From Martinezella hainanensis (GTDB taxonomy: Bacteria > Pseudomonadota > Alphaproteobacteria > Rhizobiales > Rhizobiaceae): DNA of 64,000 nt. Positions 1-8,442 of this stretch are shown piece after piece. Positions within the stretch are counted from its first letter, which is position 1; each line of letters opens with the position of its first letter. The translations under genes were made by a program, and so were the position numbers. Location of the stretch: assembly GCF_900094555.1 (NCBI RefSeq), contig NZ_FMAC01000001.1, positions 310,001 to 374,000 on the forward strand, written 5' to 3'. The notes beneath the pieces were generated by a model. That model saw nothing but the letters and a program-made list of their open reading frames with translations, searched no databases and was not told where the DNA came from.

Positions 1-2
1 TC

Positions 3-737
3 GTTACCCGCAAGGCCGATTTCGACGATGCCGCCGGCCTGACCGCCGCCTTTGCCGGCGTCGATCGCCTGCTGATCATCAGCACCGATGCGCTCGCCGT
101 TCCCGGCCAGCGCCTGAAGCAGCAGACCGCTGCTGTGGAGGCCGCCAAGAAGGCTGGCGTCAAACATATTCTCTATACGTCCATGCCGGCCCCCGAAGGT
201 TCGCTGGTCAGCTTTGCGCCGGACCACCTCGGCACCGAAAACGCCATCAAGGCAAGCGGCATCGGCTACACGATTCTGCGCGACGCCTGGTATTTCGACA
301 ACTTCCTGCACGGCCTGCCGCACAGCCTCGAAATCGGCAAGTGGTACACCGCGACCGGTGGCGGCCGCGTCAGCAATATCAGCCGCGAAGATTGCGCACT
401 CGCGATCGCCGCTGCCCTGGCTTCCGACACGACGGAAAGCGCCACCTACACGCTGACCGGCTCGACCGCCGTCACCATCGAGGATGTCGCAAGCGTTGTC
501 AGCAAGATCACCGGCCGCCCGCTTGAGGTCGTTCAAGTAAACGACGAACAGTTCGCCGCTGGCCTTGCCGGCGCCGGCCTGCCGCCCTTCGTGGTCGACA
601 TGCTCGTCTCCGCCGACGCCAACACCCGCGCCGGCAAATTCGATATCCTCACCAACGACTTCAACAAGCTGACCGGCAAGGAGCCACAGACGCTGCGCAG
701 CTTCTTCGAGGAACACAAGGCTGTATTGGCTGGCTGA
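3..737 (+). CDS. NmrA-like NAD(P)-binding oxidoreductase (QorB type), 5' partial
   Basis: The reading frame is open from base 3, so the N-terminus lies outside the window. The visible part reads as an atypical short-chain dehydrogenase of the NmrA/QorB group, which reduce quinones or act as redox sensors. Seen: a segment ending in DRLLIIST, then KKAGVKHILYTSMPAP, the usual strand following the nucleotide-binding core, and a C-terminal part with TYTLTGS and a late helix bundle. The DDAAGLTAAFAGVDRLL stretch near the left edge matches the family segment after the first Rossmann motif. The glycine-rich motif itself is missing because of the window edge. The substrate cannot be inferred. The stop is at 735-737. 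Confidence 0.8.
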   Translation, partial: VTRKADFDDAAGLTAAFAGVDRLLIISTDALAVPGQRLKQQTAAVEAAKKAGVKHILYTSMPAPEGSLVSFAPDHLGTENAIKASGIGYTILRDAWYFDNFLHGLPHSLEIGKWYTATGGGRVSNISREDCALAIAAALASDTTESATYTLTGSTAVTIEDVASVVSKITGRPLEVVQVNDEQFAAGLAGAGLPPFVVDMLVSADANTRAGKFDILTNDFNKLTGKEPQTLRSFFEEHKAVLAG

Positions 738-783
738 GGTTTGGGAAGGTCAGGCAAGACTTGCTTTGTCTCGCCTTCAAGCA

Positions 784-948
784 TGGCCCCTCACCCCAAC
801 CCTCTCCCCGCATTGCGGGGCGAGGGAGTTTTGAGGCATCATCCGCAAACTCTCACCGAATGATGCGATCGCCAGTTTGCGCTGTCGTCCCTTCTCCGCG
901 TCCTGAGCTTGTCGAAGGGGCGCGGAGAAGGCTAGGATGAGGGGGCAG
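784..948. repeat. Intergenic palindromic repeat element
   Basis: A 165-base stretch between the NmrA-like gene and pdxJ, bounded by near-inverted ends (GCCCCTCA at 786-793 and TGAGGGGGC at 938-946). It contains further short palindromes, such as CCCCGCATTGCGGGG near 806-820, and the CCTGAGCTTGTCGAAGG block common in intergenic repeats of many proteobacteria. The short ORF that crosses it on the minus strand has no family resemblance and looks accidental. No second full copy was noticed in the window. Confidence 0.6.
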
Positions 949-1000
949 GCAAGACGGCGCGGCAAAAACCAGCGCGCCAGACCACCCCAACCCCTTCCGT

Positions 1001-1753
1001 TCAAACTACCTGCCCGCAAGCCCGGCGGAACCGCCTCACCGTTTCGACCATGCCATATTCCAGCGCATCGGCGGTCAACCCATGGCCGATCGAAGTCTCC
1101 GCAAGCTTCGGAATACGCCTCAGCAGTGCCGGCAGATTGGCAACGGTCAGGTCGTGGCCGGCATTGACGTCAAGCCCGTTGGCGAAGGCGGCATCGGCGG
1201 TCTTGCCAAGCGCCTCCAGAATGACGGCAGCCTTCTGCGGATCGTCGTAGCAGCCGCCATAGGGGCCGGTATAGAGCTCGATGCGATCGGCACCGACCTC
1301 CCTGGCAATCTTCACGGCGTCTGCATCGCCGTCGCCATCGGCAAACAGCGATACGCGGCAGCCGATCTTCTTGTACTTGGCGACAACGTCGACCAGCAGT
1401 TCGCGGTTATTGCGAAAACCCCAGCCGTGATCCGAGGTCGCCTGCGCGGGGTCGTCGGGCACAAGCGTCACCTGCTCCGGCTCGGCGGCGGCGCAAAGAT
1501 CGAAGAACTCGTCGCTCGGATAGCCTTCGATATTGAACTCCGCTTCGGGAAACTCGTCATCGATCAGGGCGCGGATATCGGGCAGATCGGAAAAGCGGAC
1601 ATGCCGCTGATCGGGGCGCGGATGAACCGTCAGACCGCTGGCGCCGGCGGCCAGTGCGATGCGGCCAAGCCCGATGACGCTCGGCCAGGGAAGATCACGC
1701 CGGTTGCGCAGCATCGCGATGGCGTTGAGGTTCACGGAAAGCTTGGCGGGCAT
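1001..1753 (-). CDS. pdxJ: Pyridoxine 5'-phosphate synthase
   Basis: 250 residues, the normal PdxJ length. PdxJ condenses 1-deoxy-D-xylulose 5-phosphate with 3-amino-2-oxopropyl phosphate to make pyridoxine 5'-phosphate, the last ring-forming step of DXP-dependent vitamin B6 synthesis in the cytoplasm. The sequence shows a complete TIM-barrel pattern: [11 protein letters not shown] at the N-terminus, HPRPDQRH at residues 44-51 (phosphate and substrate binding), NIEGYP, and near the C-terminus DVNAGHDL and TSIGHG, both PdxJ signatures. The gene stands alone, and the 187 bases upstream hold no recognised feature. Start ATG at 1753. Confidence 0.95.
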   Translation of the reverse strand: MPAKLSVNLNAIAMLRNRRDLPWPSVIGLGRIALAAGASGLTVHPRPDQRHVRFSDLPDIRALIDDEFPEAEFNIEGYPSDEFFDLCAAAEPEQVTLVPDDPAQATSDHGWGFRNNRELLVDVVAKYKKIGCRVSLFADGDGDADAVKIAREVGADRIELYTGPYGGCYDDPQKAAVILEALGKTADAAFANGLDVNAGHDLTVANLPALLRRIPKLAETSIGHGLTADALEYGMVETVRRFRRACGQVV

Positions 1754-1940
1754 AATCGAAATCCCTGATTTTCAAAGCGGCTGATATCAGCCGTTCTATG
1801 CCATTATGCCCAGCAAAACCAACGAGATTCCGACATCAACCCATGCAAAACTTTGATGGGCACGACAAAGCCGCATCACCAGGTGGTGACGCATCGGCAG
1901 CAACGTCCTTTTGCGGATATTTATGACCGCGAACGCCGCC

Positions 1941-3068
1941 CTATCGGACGATCGTCAGCGTCTCAGCGGCGCGGGTAATGGCCGTATAGAGCCAGCGCTC
2001 GCGCGTATCGCGAAATGCCCAGCTCTCGTCGAACAGCACGACATTATTCCACTGCGAACCCTGCGCCTTGTGCACCGTCAGCGCATAGCCGTAGTCGAAC
2101 TCGTCATAGCGCTTGCGGGTCGACCACGGGATCTCACCCTCGACATCCTCGAAGGCCTGTTTCAGCAGCTTGATCTTCGCGGCGCCGCGGTCCATGTCGT
2201 CGTCTTCCGGGCGGATCAAAAGATTGATGCCCGGCTTCGTCGTTTCTCTGGAAGACGTCATGACCTGCCAGAGCGAGCCGTTGAGCAGCCCCTTGGCGGG
2301 GTCGTTGCGCAGGCAGACCAGCTTGTCACCAGATTGCGGATACTCGGCCGTAAATCCTTTAAGCTCGCGCAGACGCTGATTGTAGCGCCGCCGTGTCCGG
2401 TTGGTGCCTACCAGCACCTGATCGGCCTCCATCACCAGCGGCTGCGTGACCTCGTTCTTCGAGATCACCTGCGCGGTGCCATAGTCGCCGTGCATGATCT
2501 CCTTGCCCTCGCGCACCTGCATGGCGAGCTGGATGATCGGGTTGTCGCGGGCCTGGCGATGAATGTCCGTCAGCAGATAATCCGGCTCCTCGTTGGTGAA
2601 GAAGCCGCCGCCGGAAACGGGCGGAAGCTGACCGGGATCGCCAAGCACCAGAATGGGCGTGCCAAAACTCATCAGATCCTTGCCGAGCGCTTCGTCCACC
2701 ATCGAGCATTCGTCGACGATGATGAGCGCAGCCTTGGCGACCGGGCTCTGGCGGTTGATGGTAAACATCGGCGCGATCGACGTCTTGCCCGTCTCCTCGT
2801 CCTCGACGGCTTCCTCGCCGCGCGGCCGGTAGATCAGCGAATGGATGGTCTTGGCATTCGAGGCGCCGCGCGAACGCAGCACCTGCGCCGCCTTGCCGGT
2901 AAACGCCGCAAACAGCACATCGCCGTCCACATGCTCGGCAAAATGCCGCGCAAGCGTCGTCTTGCCCGTACCGGCATAACCGAACAGACGGAACAGCGGC
3001 GAACGCCCTTCCTTCAGCCACTTGGCGACGGCCTGGAGCGCTTCATCTTGTTGCGGCGCGAATTGCAT
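1941..3068 (-). CDS. RecD-like ATP-dependent DNA helicase (SF1)
   Basis: 375 residues from the ATG at 3066-3068; the open frame runs further upstream but the protein-like sequence begins at MQFAPQQDEAL. It is a single-subunit superfamily 1 helicase resembling the ATPase core of RecD/TraA. Seen: Walker A GYAGTGKTT (30-38), Walker B VDECSMVD (118-125), a GDPGQLPPV motif III, and a UvrD-C-like end with ALTVHKAQGSQW and TAITRA. It lacks the N-terminal domain of RecD2 and has no RecB or RecC partner nearby, so it is not the exonuclease V subunit. Probable role in DNA repair or processing. Such proteins are widespread in alphaproteobacteria and usually left unnamed. Confidence 0.85.
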   Translation of the reverse strand: MQFAPQQDEALQAVAKWLKEGRSPLFRLFGYAGTGKTTLARHFAEHVDGDVLFAAFTGKAAQVLRSRGASNAKTIHSLIYRPRGEEAVEDEETGKTSIAPMFTINRQSPVAKAALIIVDECSMVDEALGKDLMSFGTPILVLGDPGQLPPVSGGGFFTNEEPDYLLTDIHRQARDNPIIQLAMQVREGKEIMHGDYGTAQVISKNEVTQPLVMEADQVLVGTNRTRRRYNQRLRELKGFTAEYPQSGDKLVCLRNDPAKGLLNGSLWQVMTSSRETTKPGINLLIRPEDDDMDRGAAKIKLLKQAFEDVEGEIPWSTRKRYDEFDYGYALTVHKAQGSQWNNVVLFDESWAFRDTRERWLYTAITRAAETLTIVR

Positions 3069-3127
3069 GCGCCGAATTGGCAGGATTCGGCCGATGGAAG
3101 CAAGCAGTAAAAAATACCCGGCGAGCT

Positions 3128-3156
3128 GGGAATAAAATCCCGGGCAGCCGTGTCTC
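3128..3156 (+). promoter_or_regulatory. Candidate ECF-sigma promoter
   Basis: GGGAATAA (3128-3135) is followed after 16 bases by GTCTC (3152-3156), 65 bases upstream of the small secreted protein gene that heads a unit encoding an ECF sigma factor and its anti-sigma. The -35-like block has the GGAA core common to ECF promoters. The assignment rests on position and this similarity only. GGGA-ATAAAA-TCCC is also a small inverted repeat, which could explain the pattern differently. Confidence 0.35.
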
Positions 3157-3220
3157 ATGTCCGGCAACGCAAAATGCGAGGCCTGGACGACCATCGTTCA
3201 CCCACCCGAGGAGAGACATC

Positions 3221-3601
3221 ATGAAGACCCTGAGTTTCCTGGCCACGCTCGCTGCGGCATCGGCCTTTGCCACAGCCGCCTTCGCTGCAGCACCCGTCAA
3301 GACGGTCGAAAGCGCCAAGGGCAAGGTGCTCGCCGGCGAAAACGGCAAGACCCTCTACACCTTCAAGAACGACAAGGCTGGCGTGTCCAACTGCAACGGC
3401 GATTGCGAGAAAGCCTGGCCACCCTTCATGGCCGATAGCAAAGCCAAGGCCGAGGGTGCATATTCGATCATTACCCGCAAGGACGGGATGAAACAGTGGG
3501 CAAAGGACGGCATGCCGCTCTACTTCTTCGTCAAGGACGCAAAGTCCGGTGACATCGCCGGCGACGGCTTCAAGGGCGTCTGGGATGTCGCGAAGCCCTG
3601 A
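3221..3601 (+). CDS. Small secreted protein, COG4315-type repeat family
   Basis: 126 residues from the ATG at 3221, preceded by GAGGAGAG; the longer open frame upstream has no support. A clear signal peptide (MKTLSFLATLAAASAFATAAFA) is followed by a mature domain with two copies of the family pattern: GKTLYTFKNDKAG and GMPLYFFVKDAKSGD, each with a Y-x-F/Y core. Each repeat is followed by a tryptophan-containing segment (CEKAWPPF, GVWDVAKP). Two cysteines (NCNGDC) may form a disulfide. This is the family of predicted periplasmic or lipoprotein-like proteins with Yx(FWY)xxD motifs, of unknown biochemical function. It heads a unit with the sigma/anti-sigma pair and is a probable target of that sigma factor. 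Confidence 0.85.
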   Translation: MKTLSFLATLAAASAFATAAFAAAPVKTVESAKGKVLAGENGKTLYTFKNDKAGVSNCNGDCEKAWPPFMADSKAKAEGAYSIITRKDGMKQWAKDGMPLYFFVKDAKSGDIAGDGFKGVWDVAKP

Positions 3602-4139
3602 TGAGAACGGAAAGGGCGTGGCGGGAACCTCCCCCGCGCCCGATAGCTTCGAGGCGGAGGTGCTGGCGCTCCTCCCCTCGTTGCGACGCTATTCGCGCAG
3701 CCTCACCCGCTCGGATGCCGACGGCGAGGACCTGCTTCAGGATTGTGTCGAGAAGGTTTTGACCCGGCGCAGCCAATGGCGCGGGCTAAACCTGCGCGGC
3801 TGGATCCTCACCATCATGACCAATCTTTACCGCAACGAGCGGCGCCAGCAGGGCGGCCGCAGTTTCGTCGATATCGATGACAACAGCCATCTGCCTGCGG
3901 CCGAAACCGACAACGACCCGCTGCGGCGATCCCATCTGGAGACGGCGCTGAACAGCCTCGGCGAAGAGTATCGCGCGGTGCTGATGCTCGTCATCGTCGA
4001 AGGCTACAGCTATCAGGATGTCGCCGACATGCTCGATATCCCGATCGGCACGGTCATGTCGCGCCTGTCGCGCGCGCGCCAGAAGATGACCAGCCTGCTG
4101 AACGCAGACAATGTTGTCACGCTTCGGAGACCAAAATGA
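3585..4139 (+). CDS. ECF RNA polymerase sigma factor
   Basis: About 184 residues. Region 2 contains ALLPSLRRYSRSLTRSDADGEDLLQDC and GWILTIMTNLYRNERR. Region 4 contains the helix-turn-helix segment EGYSYQDVADMLDIPIGTVMSRLSRAR. This is the normal two-domain layout of extracytoplasmic function sigma factors. The start is uncertain: ATG 3585 overlaps the upstream gene by 17 bases, while GTG 3618 follows GGAAAGG closely. The stop overlaps the ATG of the anti-sigma gene by 4 bases (ATGA), indicating translational coupling. The trigger is unknown; the neighbouring secreted redox-like or metal-binding protein suggests an envelope signal. Confidence 0.9.
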   Translation: MSRSPDENGKGVAGTSPAPDSFEAEVLALLPSLRRYSRSLTRSDADGEDLLQDCVEKVLTRRSQWRGLNLRGWILTIMTNLYRNERRQQGGRSFVDIDDNSHLPAAETDNDPLRRSHLETALNSLGEEYRAVLMLVIVEGYSYQDVADMLDIPIGTVMSRLSRARQKMTSLLNADNVVTLRRPK

Positions 4140-4939
4140 ACGAACGCAAACCAACCGTTACCGAAGCGGACCTTCACGCCTTTGCCGATGGCCTTCTGCC
4201 GCCGGAAAAACAGGTGGAATTGCAGGCATGGCTGGCCGAAAATCCCGACGAGGCTGCTTCCGTGGCTGCGTGGCAGGCTCAGAACAATGACATCCGGGCC
4301 ATGTTCTCTTCCTACGCAGTGTCAAAGGACCACGACGCCGATCTGATTTCCAAAAGCAGACGCACACCTTCTACCGAGACGATACAGCCACGGCGGAGTC
4401 ACAGGCTGATGATGCTCGCCGCCTCGCTGGCGCTCTTCATCGCGGGCGCGGCGGCCGGTCATTTCGGTCCCGATCTCTTAGCACCACGCGAACTGCAGCT
4501 AACCTCGATCGAAGCCCTGCCGCAGCAGGCGCATTCGGCCTTCATCGTCTACGCCAGCGATGTCCGCCATCCCGTCGAGGTCGGCGCGGATCAGGAAGCG
4601 CATCTCGCCACCTGGCTCGGCAAGCGCATGAATGTCGCCGGCCTCAAGGTGCCGAGCCTGCAAAAGCTCGGCTTTCAGCTGGTCGGCGGCCGACTGCTGC
4701 CTGTCAACGGGACTCCCGGCGCCCTGTTCATGTATGAAAATGCCAGCGGTCAACGCCTGACCGTGCTGGTGGGGCGCAATAGCGGCAACACCACGACCAG
4801 CTTCCGCTTCGCCAGCGACAATGCCGTCGAGACCTTCTACTGGATCGACGGCGACCTCGGCTATGCCGTGACAGGCGAGATTTCGCGCGACATGCTGCGG
4901 CAGGTGGCGGACGAATGCTACAAGCAATTTTCGTCCTGA
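4136..4939 (+). CDS. Transmembrane anti-sigma factor (RsiW/COG5662 type)
   Basis: 267 residues. The N-terminal ~60 residues (TEADLHAFADGLLPPEKQ, LAENPDEAASVAAW) match the anti-sigma domain that clamps ECF sigma factors. Residues ~91-108 form a single transmembrane helix. The rest would be a periplasmic sensor domain of ~155 residues containing YASDVRHPVEV and a repeated beta pattern. No HxxxCxxC zinc motif is visible, so it is not a ZAS-type sensor. The 4-base overlap with the sigma factor gene indicates a cognate pair. The domain is long enough to bind a ligand or be cleaved by site-1 protease; which of these happens cannot be told. Confidence 0.88.
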   Translation: MNERKPTVTEADLHAFADGLLPPEKQVELQAWLAENPDEAASVAAWQAQNNDIRAMFSSYAVSKDHDADLISKSRRTPSTETIQPRRSHRLMMLAASLALFIAGAAAGHFGPDLLAPRELQLTSIEALPQQAHSAFIVYASDVRHPVEVGADQEAHLATWLGKRMNVAGLKVPSLQKLGFQLVGGRLLPVNGTPGALFMYENASGQRLTVLVGRNSGNTTTSFRFASDNAVETFYWIDGDLGYAVTGEISRDMLRQVADECYKQFSS

Positions 4940-5040
4940 CGCCGACGGGACACTTGCATAGCTGCTTAATGGTTGCTCACCATGAGGGCTAGTCTTTCTC
5001 CGTGTCGATAAAAATCGGCTTCATCGAATGCGGCATCGGC

Positions 5041-5100
5041 TCCATCCTCATCCTGAGGTGCGGAGGACGCAGACCGGAGCCTCGAAGGACGAGGATGGCC
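5041..5100. repeat. Intergenic palindrome, RIME-like
   Basis: A 60-base imperfect palindrome whose outer arms are CATCCTCATCCTGAGG and CCTCGAAGGACGAGGATGG, with a short centre. It lies between the anti-sigma gene and the convergent nitrile hydratase operon, where it could also work as a stem-loop transcript end. The sequence resembles palindromic units scattered through alphaproteobacterial intergenic regions. The rest of the gap (4940-5116) holds nothing recognised. Confidence 0.6.
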
Positions 5101-5116
5101 CGAGGAAGCTCATCCT

Positions 5117-5488
5117 TTAACGCTGTGGATCATTCTCCAGCGCAATCGGCTTGCCGTGTGGTGTTGCTTCCGCCGCGCGTTGCCAGCTTTGTTGCAAAGC
5201 AAGGATCACATCGGCATCGGCGATGCCCTTCGCGACCAGCAGCCCTGACAGTGCAGCCACCCAGCAATCGAAATAATCACTGCCGTCAGGCGCGCGGCCC
5301 GGCTTGTGCAGTTCCGTCGACAACTGCTCAGCCCATTCGCTCCAGGCAAACAGGCCCTTCTCATGCAAATGAACGGTCATCGCGAAAGCATCCGCCGCCC
5401 AGGGCTCGGGAAAGACCGGCTCGCCATCGGCCGACTTCGGCAATCCGGGCGATTGCGCCAAAGGCGAAACGACTTCACACGCGCTCAA
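5117..5488 (-). CDS. Nitrile hydratase accessory (activator) protein, P14K type
   Basis: 123 residues from a TTG at 5488 that follows GGGAG at good spacing; an ATG at 5506 is the alternative. These proteins share the fold of the NHase beta N-terminal part and insert cobalt and help cysteine oxidation in the alpha subunit. Seen: SPGLPKSADGEPVFPEPWAADAF and HLHEKGLFAWSEWAEQLS, typical of the family, and a DYFDCWVAALSGLL helix. It overlaps the end of the beta subunit gene, so all three NHase genes are one transcription unit. Gene order alpha-beta-accessory matches cobalt NHase operons. Confidence 0.87.
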   Translation of the reverse strand: MSACEVVSPLAQSPGLPKSADGEPVFPEPWAADAFAMTVHLHEKGLFAWSEWAEQLSTELHKPGRAPDGSDYFDCWVAALSGLLVAKGIADADVILALQQSWQRAAEATPHGKPIALENDPQR

Positions 5489-6134
5489 GATAGCTCTCCC
5501 AGGCATCGATCGAGACCGTTAACGAGGGATCGGCACCCTCGCCCCAGATCTCGCCGCCATCGAAGACCACCGTATAGACCCATTGCGGATTTTCGCCGCG
5601 GCCGTGAGCGTTGTCGTCCGGGAAGACGAAAGAGCCCTGCACAGCCTCGACGACACCCGCCTTGGCCCGGGCATAGCGCGGCAATCTCGTATGGCCCGTC
5701 GGATTGAAATTCTTCGTCCGCACGTGATCGCCCACGGCGAAAAGCGGCGCTGAATCGAGCGGTCGGTCGCAAGGGCCGCCCTTGGCCAAGACGCCATCGA
5801 CCATATCAGCCTTCAGAACGCGCTTCGGCATTCTGCCCTGTTCGATCGCGTGACCCGCGCGCAGCTCCTCGGCCGTGGCAAAGCCATGCCGCTCGAGCAA
5901 CGTATCGACGGCGCGAGTCCAGATCTCGTAGTAGCTGGCGCCGAGATAGCTCGCCGGCGGAATGTTTTCGCGCGCGTGCCGGCTTTCATCAATATTCCAG
6001 GCACCGAAGGCGCCACAGGAAAGCGTGATGCCGAGCGCGCGCTTTTCCCATTCGGCGTGGAAATAAGGCTCATTCGGCTCCGGCGCGACAGCGCCGAAAC
6101 CCATCTGGCCGCCAAGATCGTGCGGGCCGTTCAT
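5475..6134 (-). CDS. nthB: Nitrile hydratase subunit beta
   Basis: 219 residues, the usual beta length. It forms the alpha-beta heterodimer that hydrates nitriles to amides in the cytoplasm. The N-terminus [14 protein letters not shown] is the family hallmark, with [15 protein letters not shown] following. The C-terminal barrel shows [27 protein letters not shown] and [13 protein letters not shown]. The start overlaps the stop of the alpha gene by 4 bases, and its end overlaps the accessory gene, suggesting tight stoichiometric coupling. No amidase gene lies in the window, so the fate of the amide product is not visible here. Confidence 0.95.
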   Translation of the reverse strand: MNGPHDLGGQMGFGAVAPEPNEPYFHAEWEKRALGITLSCGAFGAWNIDESRHARENIPPASYLGASYYEIWTRAVDTLLERHGFATAEELRAGHAIEQGRMPKRVLKADMVDGVLAKGGPCDRPLDSAPLFAVGDHVRTKNFNPTGHTRLPRYARAKAGVVEAVQGSFVFPDDNAHGRGENPQWVYTVVFDGGEIWGEGADPSLTVSIDAWESYLERV

Positions 6135-6772
6135 AGCGCGGCCTCCGGCGTTTTGGCAATTGCCGTTCCGATCATGGCATCGCGGCTGACGAGATCCGCG
6201 AGCGCCGCCTCATCCATGCCTTCGGAACCGGCCGGCCGCTCCGGGATCACCAGATAACGGAGTTCGGCAGTCGAATCCCAGACGCGGATCTTCGTCTCCT
6301 GCGGCAAGGTCAGGCCGAACTCGGCAAGCACGCCGCGCGGATCGATCACCGCGCGCGACCGATAGGCCGGCGCCTTGTACCAGACCGGCGGCAGCCCGAG
6401 CACGGCCCAGGGATAGCAGGAGCACAGCGTGCAGACGATCAGGTTATGCGTCTCCGGCGTATTGAATACCGCGCGCATATGCTCGCCCTGCCTGCCGGTA
6501 AAACCGAGGCTGGCAATCGCCGCCGTTGCGTCGCGCCGCAACCAATCGGCAAAATCGGGATCGCTCCAGGCCTTTGCCACCACCTGCGCGCCGTTGCGCG
6601 GCCCGACCTTCGTCTCATAGGTCTCGACGATACGGTCGATCGCCGCCGGGTCGATCAGCCCCTTTTCCGTCAGCAGCGTCTCGAGCGCCTTCACGCGCGC
6701 CTGCATGTCCGAATAGTGGTTGTCGTGGTGATGGTGATGATCGTCGTCATCATGCGAGTGTCCGTGGGACAT
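6131..6772 (-). CDS. nthA: Nitrile hydratase subunit alpha, cobalt type
   Basis: 213 residues from the ATG at 6770-6772. The metal-binding loop is VCTLCSCY (113-120). A threonine between the first two cysteines marks the cobalt rather than iron class, and the second and third cysteines are the ones normally oxidised to sulfinic and sulfenic acid. The first 20 residues carry nine histidines and five aspartates ([19 protein letters not shown]), a possible metal-collecting tail in front of the catalytic domain. [19 protein letters not shown] opens the conserved part. It is co-oriented with the LysE-like gene 23 bases upstream and overlaps the beta gene. Confidence 0.95.
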   Translation of the reverse strand: MSHGHSHDDDDHHHHHDNHYSDMQARVKALETLLTEKGLIDPAAIDRIVETYETKVGPRNGAQVVAKAWSDPDFADWLRRDATAAIASLGFTGRQGEHMRAVFNTPETHNLIVCTLCSCYPWAVLGLPPVWYKAPAYRSRAVIDPRGVLAEFGLTLPQETKIRVWDSTAELRYLVIPERPAGSEGMDEAALADLVSRDAMIGTAIAKTPEAAL

Positions 6773-6795
6773 GGCTGTCTCCTGTCTCTTTGCGA

Positions 6796-7389
6796 CTACT
6801 TTAGCATCGGCCAGAGACTGAGCACCAGCAGGATAGCCATGGTTATGTTGAACCATTTGAGCCGGACGGGATCAGAAAGCCAGTCGCGCAGCGCCGAACC
6901 GAAGCCGGCCCAGGTCGAAACGCTCGGCAGATTGACCGCAGCAAATGCCAGCCCGACAAGAAGGACGGTGACGAGGTAGAGCTGCTCATTGGTATAGGTC
7001 GCCATGGCGGTGACTGCCATCACCCAGGCCTTGGGATTGACCCACTGGAATGCGGCGGCGCTGATGAAGCTCATCGGCTGCGCCGAGCCCTCGCTCTCGG
7101 TCAGGCTGCGGGACGTGCCGATCTTCCAGGCGATCCAGACGAGATAGGCGCCGCCGGCGAATTTCAGCACGGTATAGAGCAGCGGCACGGTGTGCAGCAC
7201 AGCACCCAGGCCGAGTCCAACACCGAGCAACAGCGAGAGAAAGCCAACGCCGATGCCGAGCATGTGCGGAATGGTACGGCGGAAACCGAAATTCACACCG
7301 GATGCAAACAACATCATGTTGTTCGGCCCAGGCGTGATTGAGGTTGTGAATGCGAAAAGTAGAAGAGCCAGAAATGTATCCAGCGCCAT
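6796..7389 (-). CDS. LysE/RhtB family amino-acid exporter
   Basis: 197 residues from the ATG at 7387-7389, which follows TAGGAGGC. About six hydrophobic segments are visible. The first contains the LysE signature region [21 protein letters not shown], and [12 protein letters not shown] in the middle is the second family block. These inner-membrane carriers export amino acids or related compounds. The gap to nthA is only 23 bases, so it is probably co-transcribed with the nitrile hydratase genes. It could export an amino acid or amide made from nitriles, or the link may be accidental. Substrate unknown. Confidence 0.88.
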   Translation of the reverse strand: MALDTFLALLLFAFTTSITPGPNNMMLFASGVNFGFRRTIPHMLGIGVGFLSLLLGVGLGLGAVLHTVPLLYTVLKFAGGAYLVWIAWKIGTSRSLTESEGSAQPMSFISAAAFQWVNPKAWVMAVTAMATYTNEQLYLVTVLLVGLAFAAVNLPSVSTWAGFGSALRDWLSDPVRLKWFNITMAILLVLSLWPMLK

Positions 7390-7594
7390 GATGCCTCCTA
7401 GGACACCGTATCGTGACAGGGCGGCATCCAAAATTCTTCTTCATGCGCACAAAATGTAACGACGCATGGCCGTGCGACATTAGTTCGCCAGCCATACGAA
7501 AGCCATAGGGTGATTGTCACGGTGACATGACGGATGTCGATTGAAATCCGGTCGAATGCCCTTATCCTTCGGTTTTCTGCAGTGAGGAATGACC

Positions 7595-8440
7595 ATGCGC
7601 GAACCCATCCCAACCGTCACCCTTCCTTCCGGCATCATGGTTCCGGCACTCGGCCAGGGAACGTGGAATATGGGCGAGAGCGCCGCGACCACCCGGGACG
7701 AGATCACCAGCCTGAAAACCGGTCTCGATCTCGGCATGACGCTGATCGACACGGCGGAAATGTATGCCGATGGCGGTTCCGAAGAAGTGGTCGGCAAGGC
7801 TATCGAAGGCCGTCGCGACGAGGTTTTTCTTGTCAGCAAGGTCTATCCCGCCAATGCCAGCCGCAAAGGCGCGGTCGAAGCCTGCGAACGCAGCCTGAAG
7901 CGCCTGAACACCGATCGCATCGATCTCTATCTGCTGCATTGGCGCGGCAACTACCCGCTTGAAGAAACGGTAGAAGCTTTCGAAGGTCTGAAGGCTGCGG
8001 GCAAGATCGAGGCCTGGGGCGTTTCGAATTTCGATGTCAACGATATGGATGAGCTGCTTTCCGTGCCGAATGGCGGCAATGTCGCCGCCAACCAGGTGCT
8101 CTACAATCTCTCCCGGCGCGGCATAGAATACGACCTGTTGCCCTGGTGCCAGGAGCGCAGCATTCCGATCATGGCCTATTCGCCGATCGAACAGGGCCGT
8201 CTGCTCCATCACCCGGAATTGATCCGCGTCGCCAAGACCTATCAGGCGACACCGGCCCAGATTGCCCTCGCCTTTCTACTGGAGCGCGACGGCGTGATAT
8301 CGATCCCGAAATCCTCGAACGCCCAGCGCATCGAGGAAAACCGCGACTCGATCGATATCGACATCACGGACGAAGATTGGGCTATCCTCGACGCCGCCTT
8401 CCCGCCGCCGTCGCGAAAGAAGTCACTGGACATGCTGTAG
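7595..8440 (+). CDS. Aldo/keto reductase
   Basis: 281 residues from ATG 7595 (GAGGA six bases before); ATG 7589 is an alternative. The (beta/alpha)8 NADPH-dependent reductase tetrad is complete: Asp52, Tyr57 (DTAEMYADG), Lys82 (VSKVY) and His115 (LYLLHWRG). The cofactor-binding end shows [22 protein letters not shown] near the N-terminus places it in the bacterial AKR group of YeaE/general stress type reductases. It is monocistronic and its stop lies two bases from the stop of the convergent KpsC-like gene. Substrate not predictable. Confidence 0.93.
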   Translation: MREPIPTVTLPSGIMVPALGQGTWNMGESAATTRDEITSLKTGLDLGMTLIDTAEMYADGGSEEVVGKAIEGRRDEVFLVSKVYPANASRKGAVEACERSLKRLNTDRIDLYLLHWRGNYPLEETVEAFEGLKAAGKIEAWGVSNFDVNDMDELLSVPNGGNVAANQVLYNLSRRGIEYDLLPWCQERSIPIMAYSPIEQGRLLHHPELIRVAKTYQATPAQIALAFLLERDGVISIPKSSNAQRIEENRDSIDIDITDEDWAILDAAFPPPSRKKSLDML

Positions 8441-8442
8441 GT

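Noticed and set aside
777..1019. 80-residue minus-strand ORF over the intergenic repeat
   Set aside because: Composed of repeat-derived sequence; coding potential is accidental.
1911..3110. 399-residue plus-strand ORF antisense to the RecD-like helicase
   Set aside because: Shadow of the helicase gene, whose Walker and helicase motifs are unambiguous.
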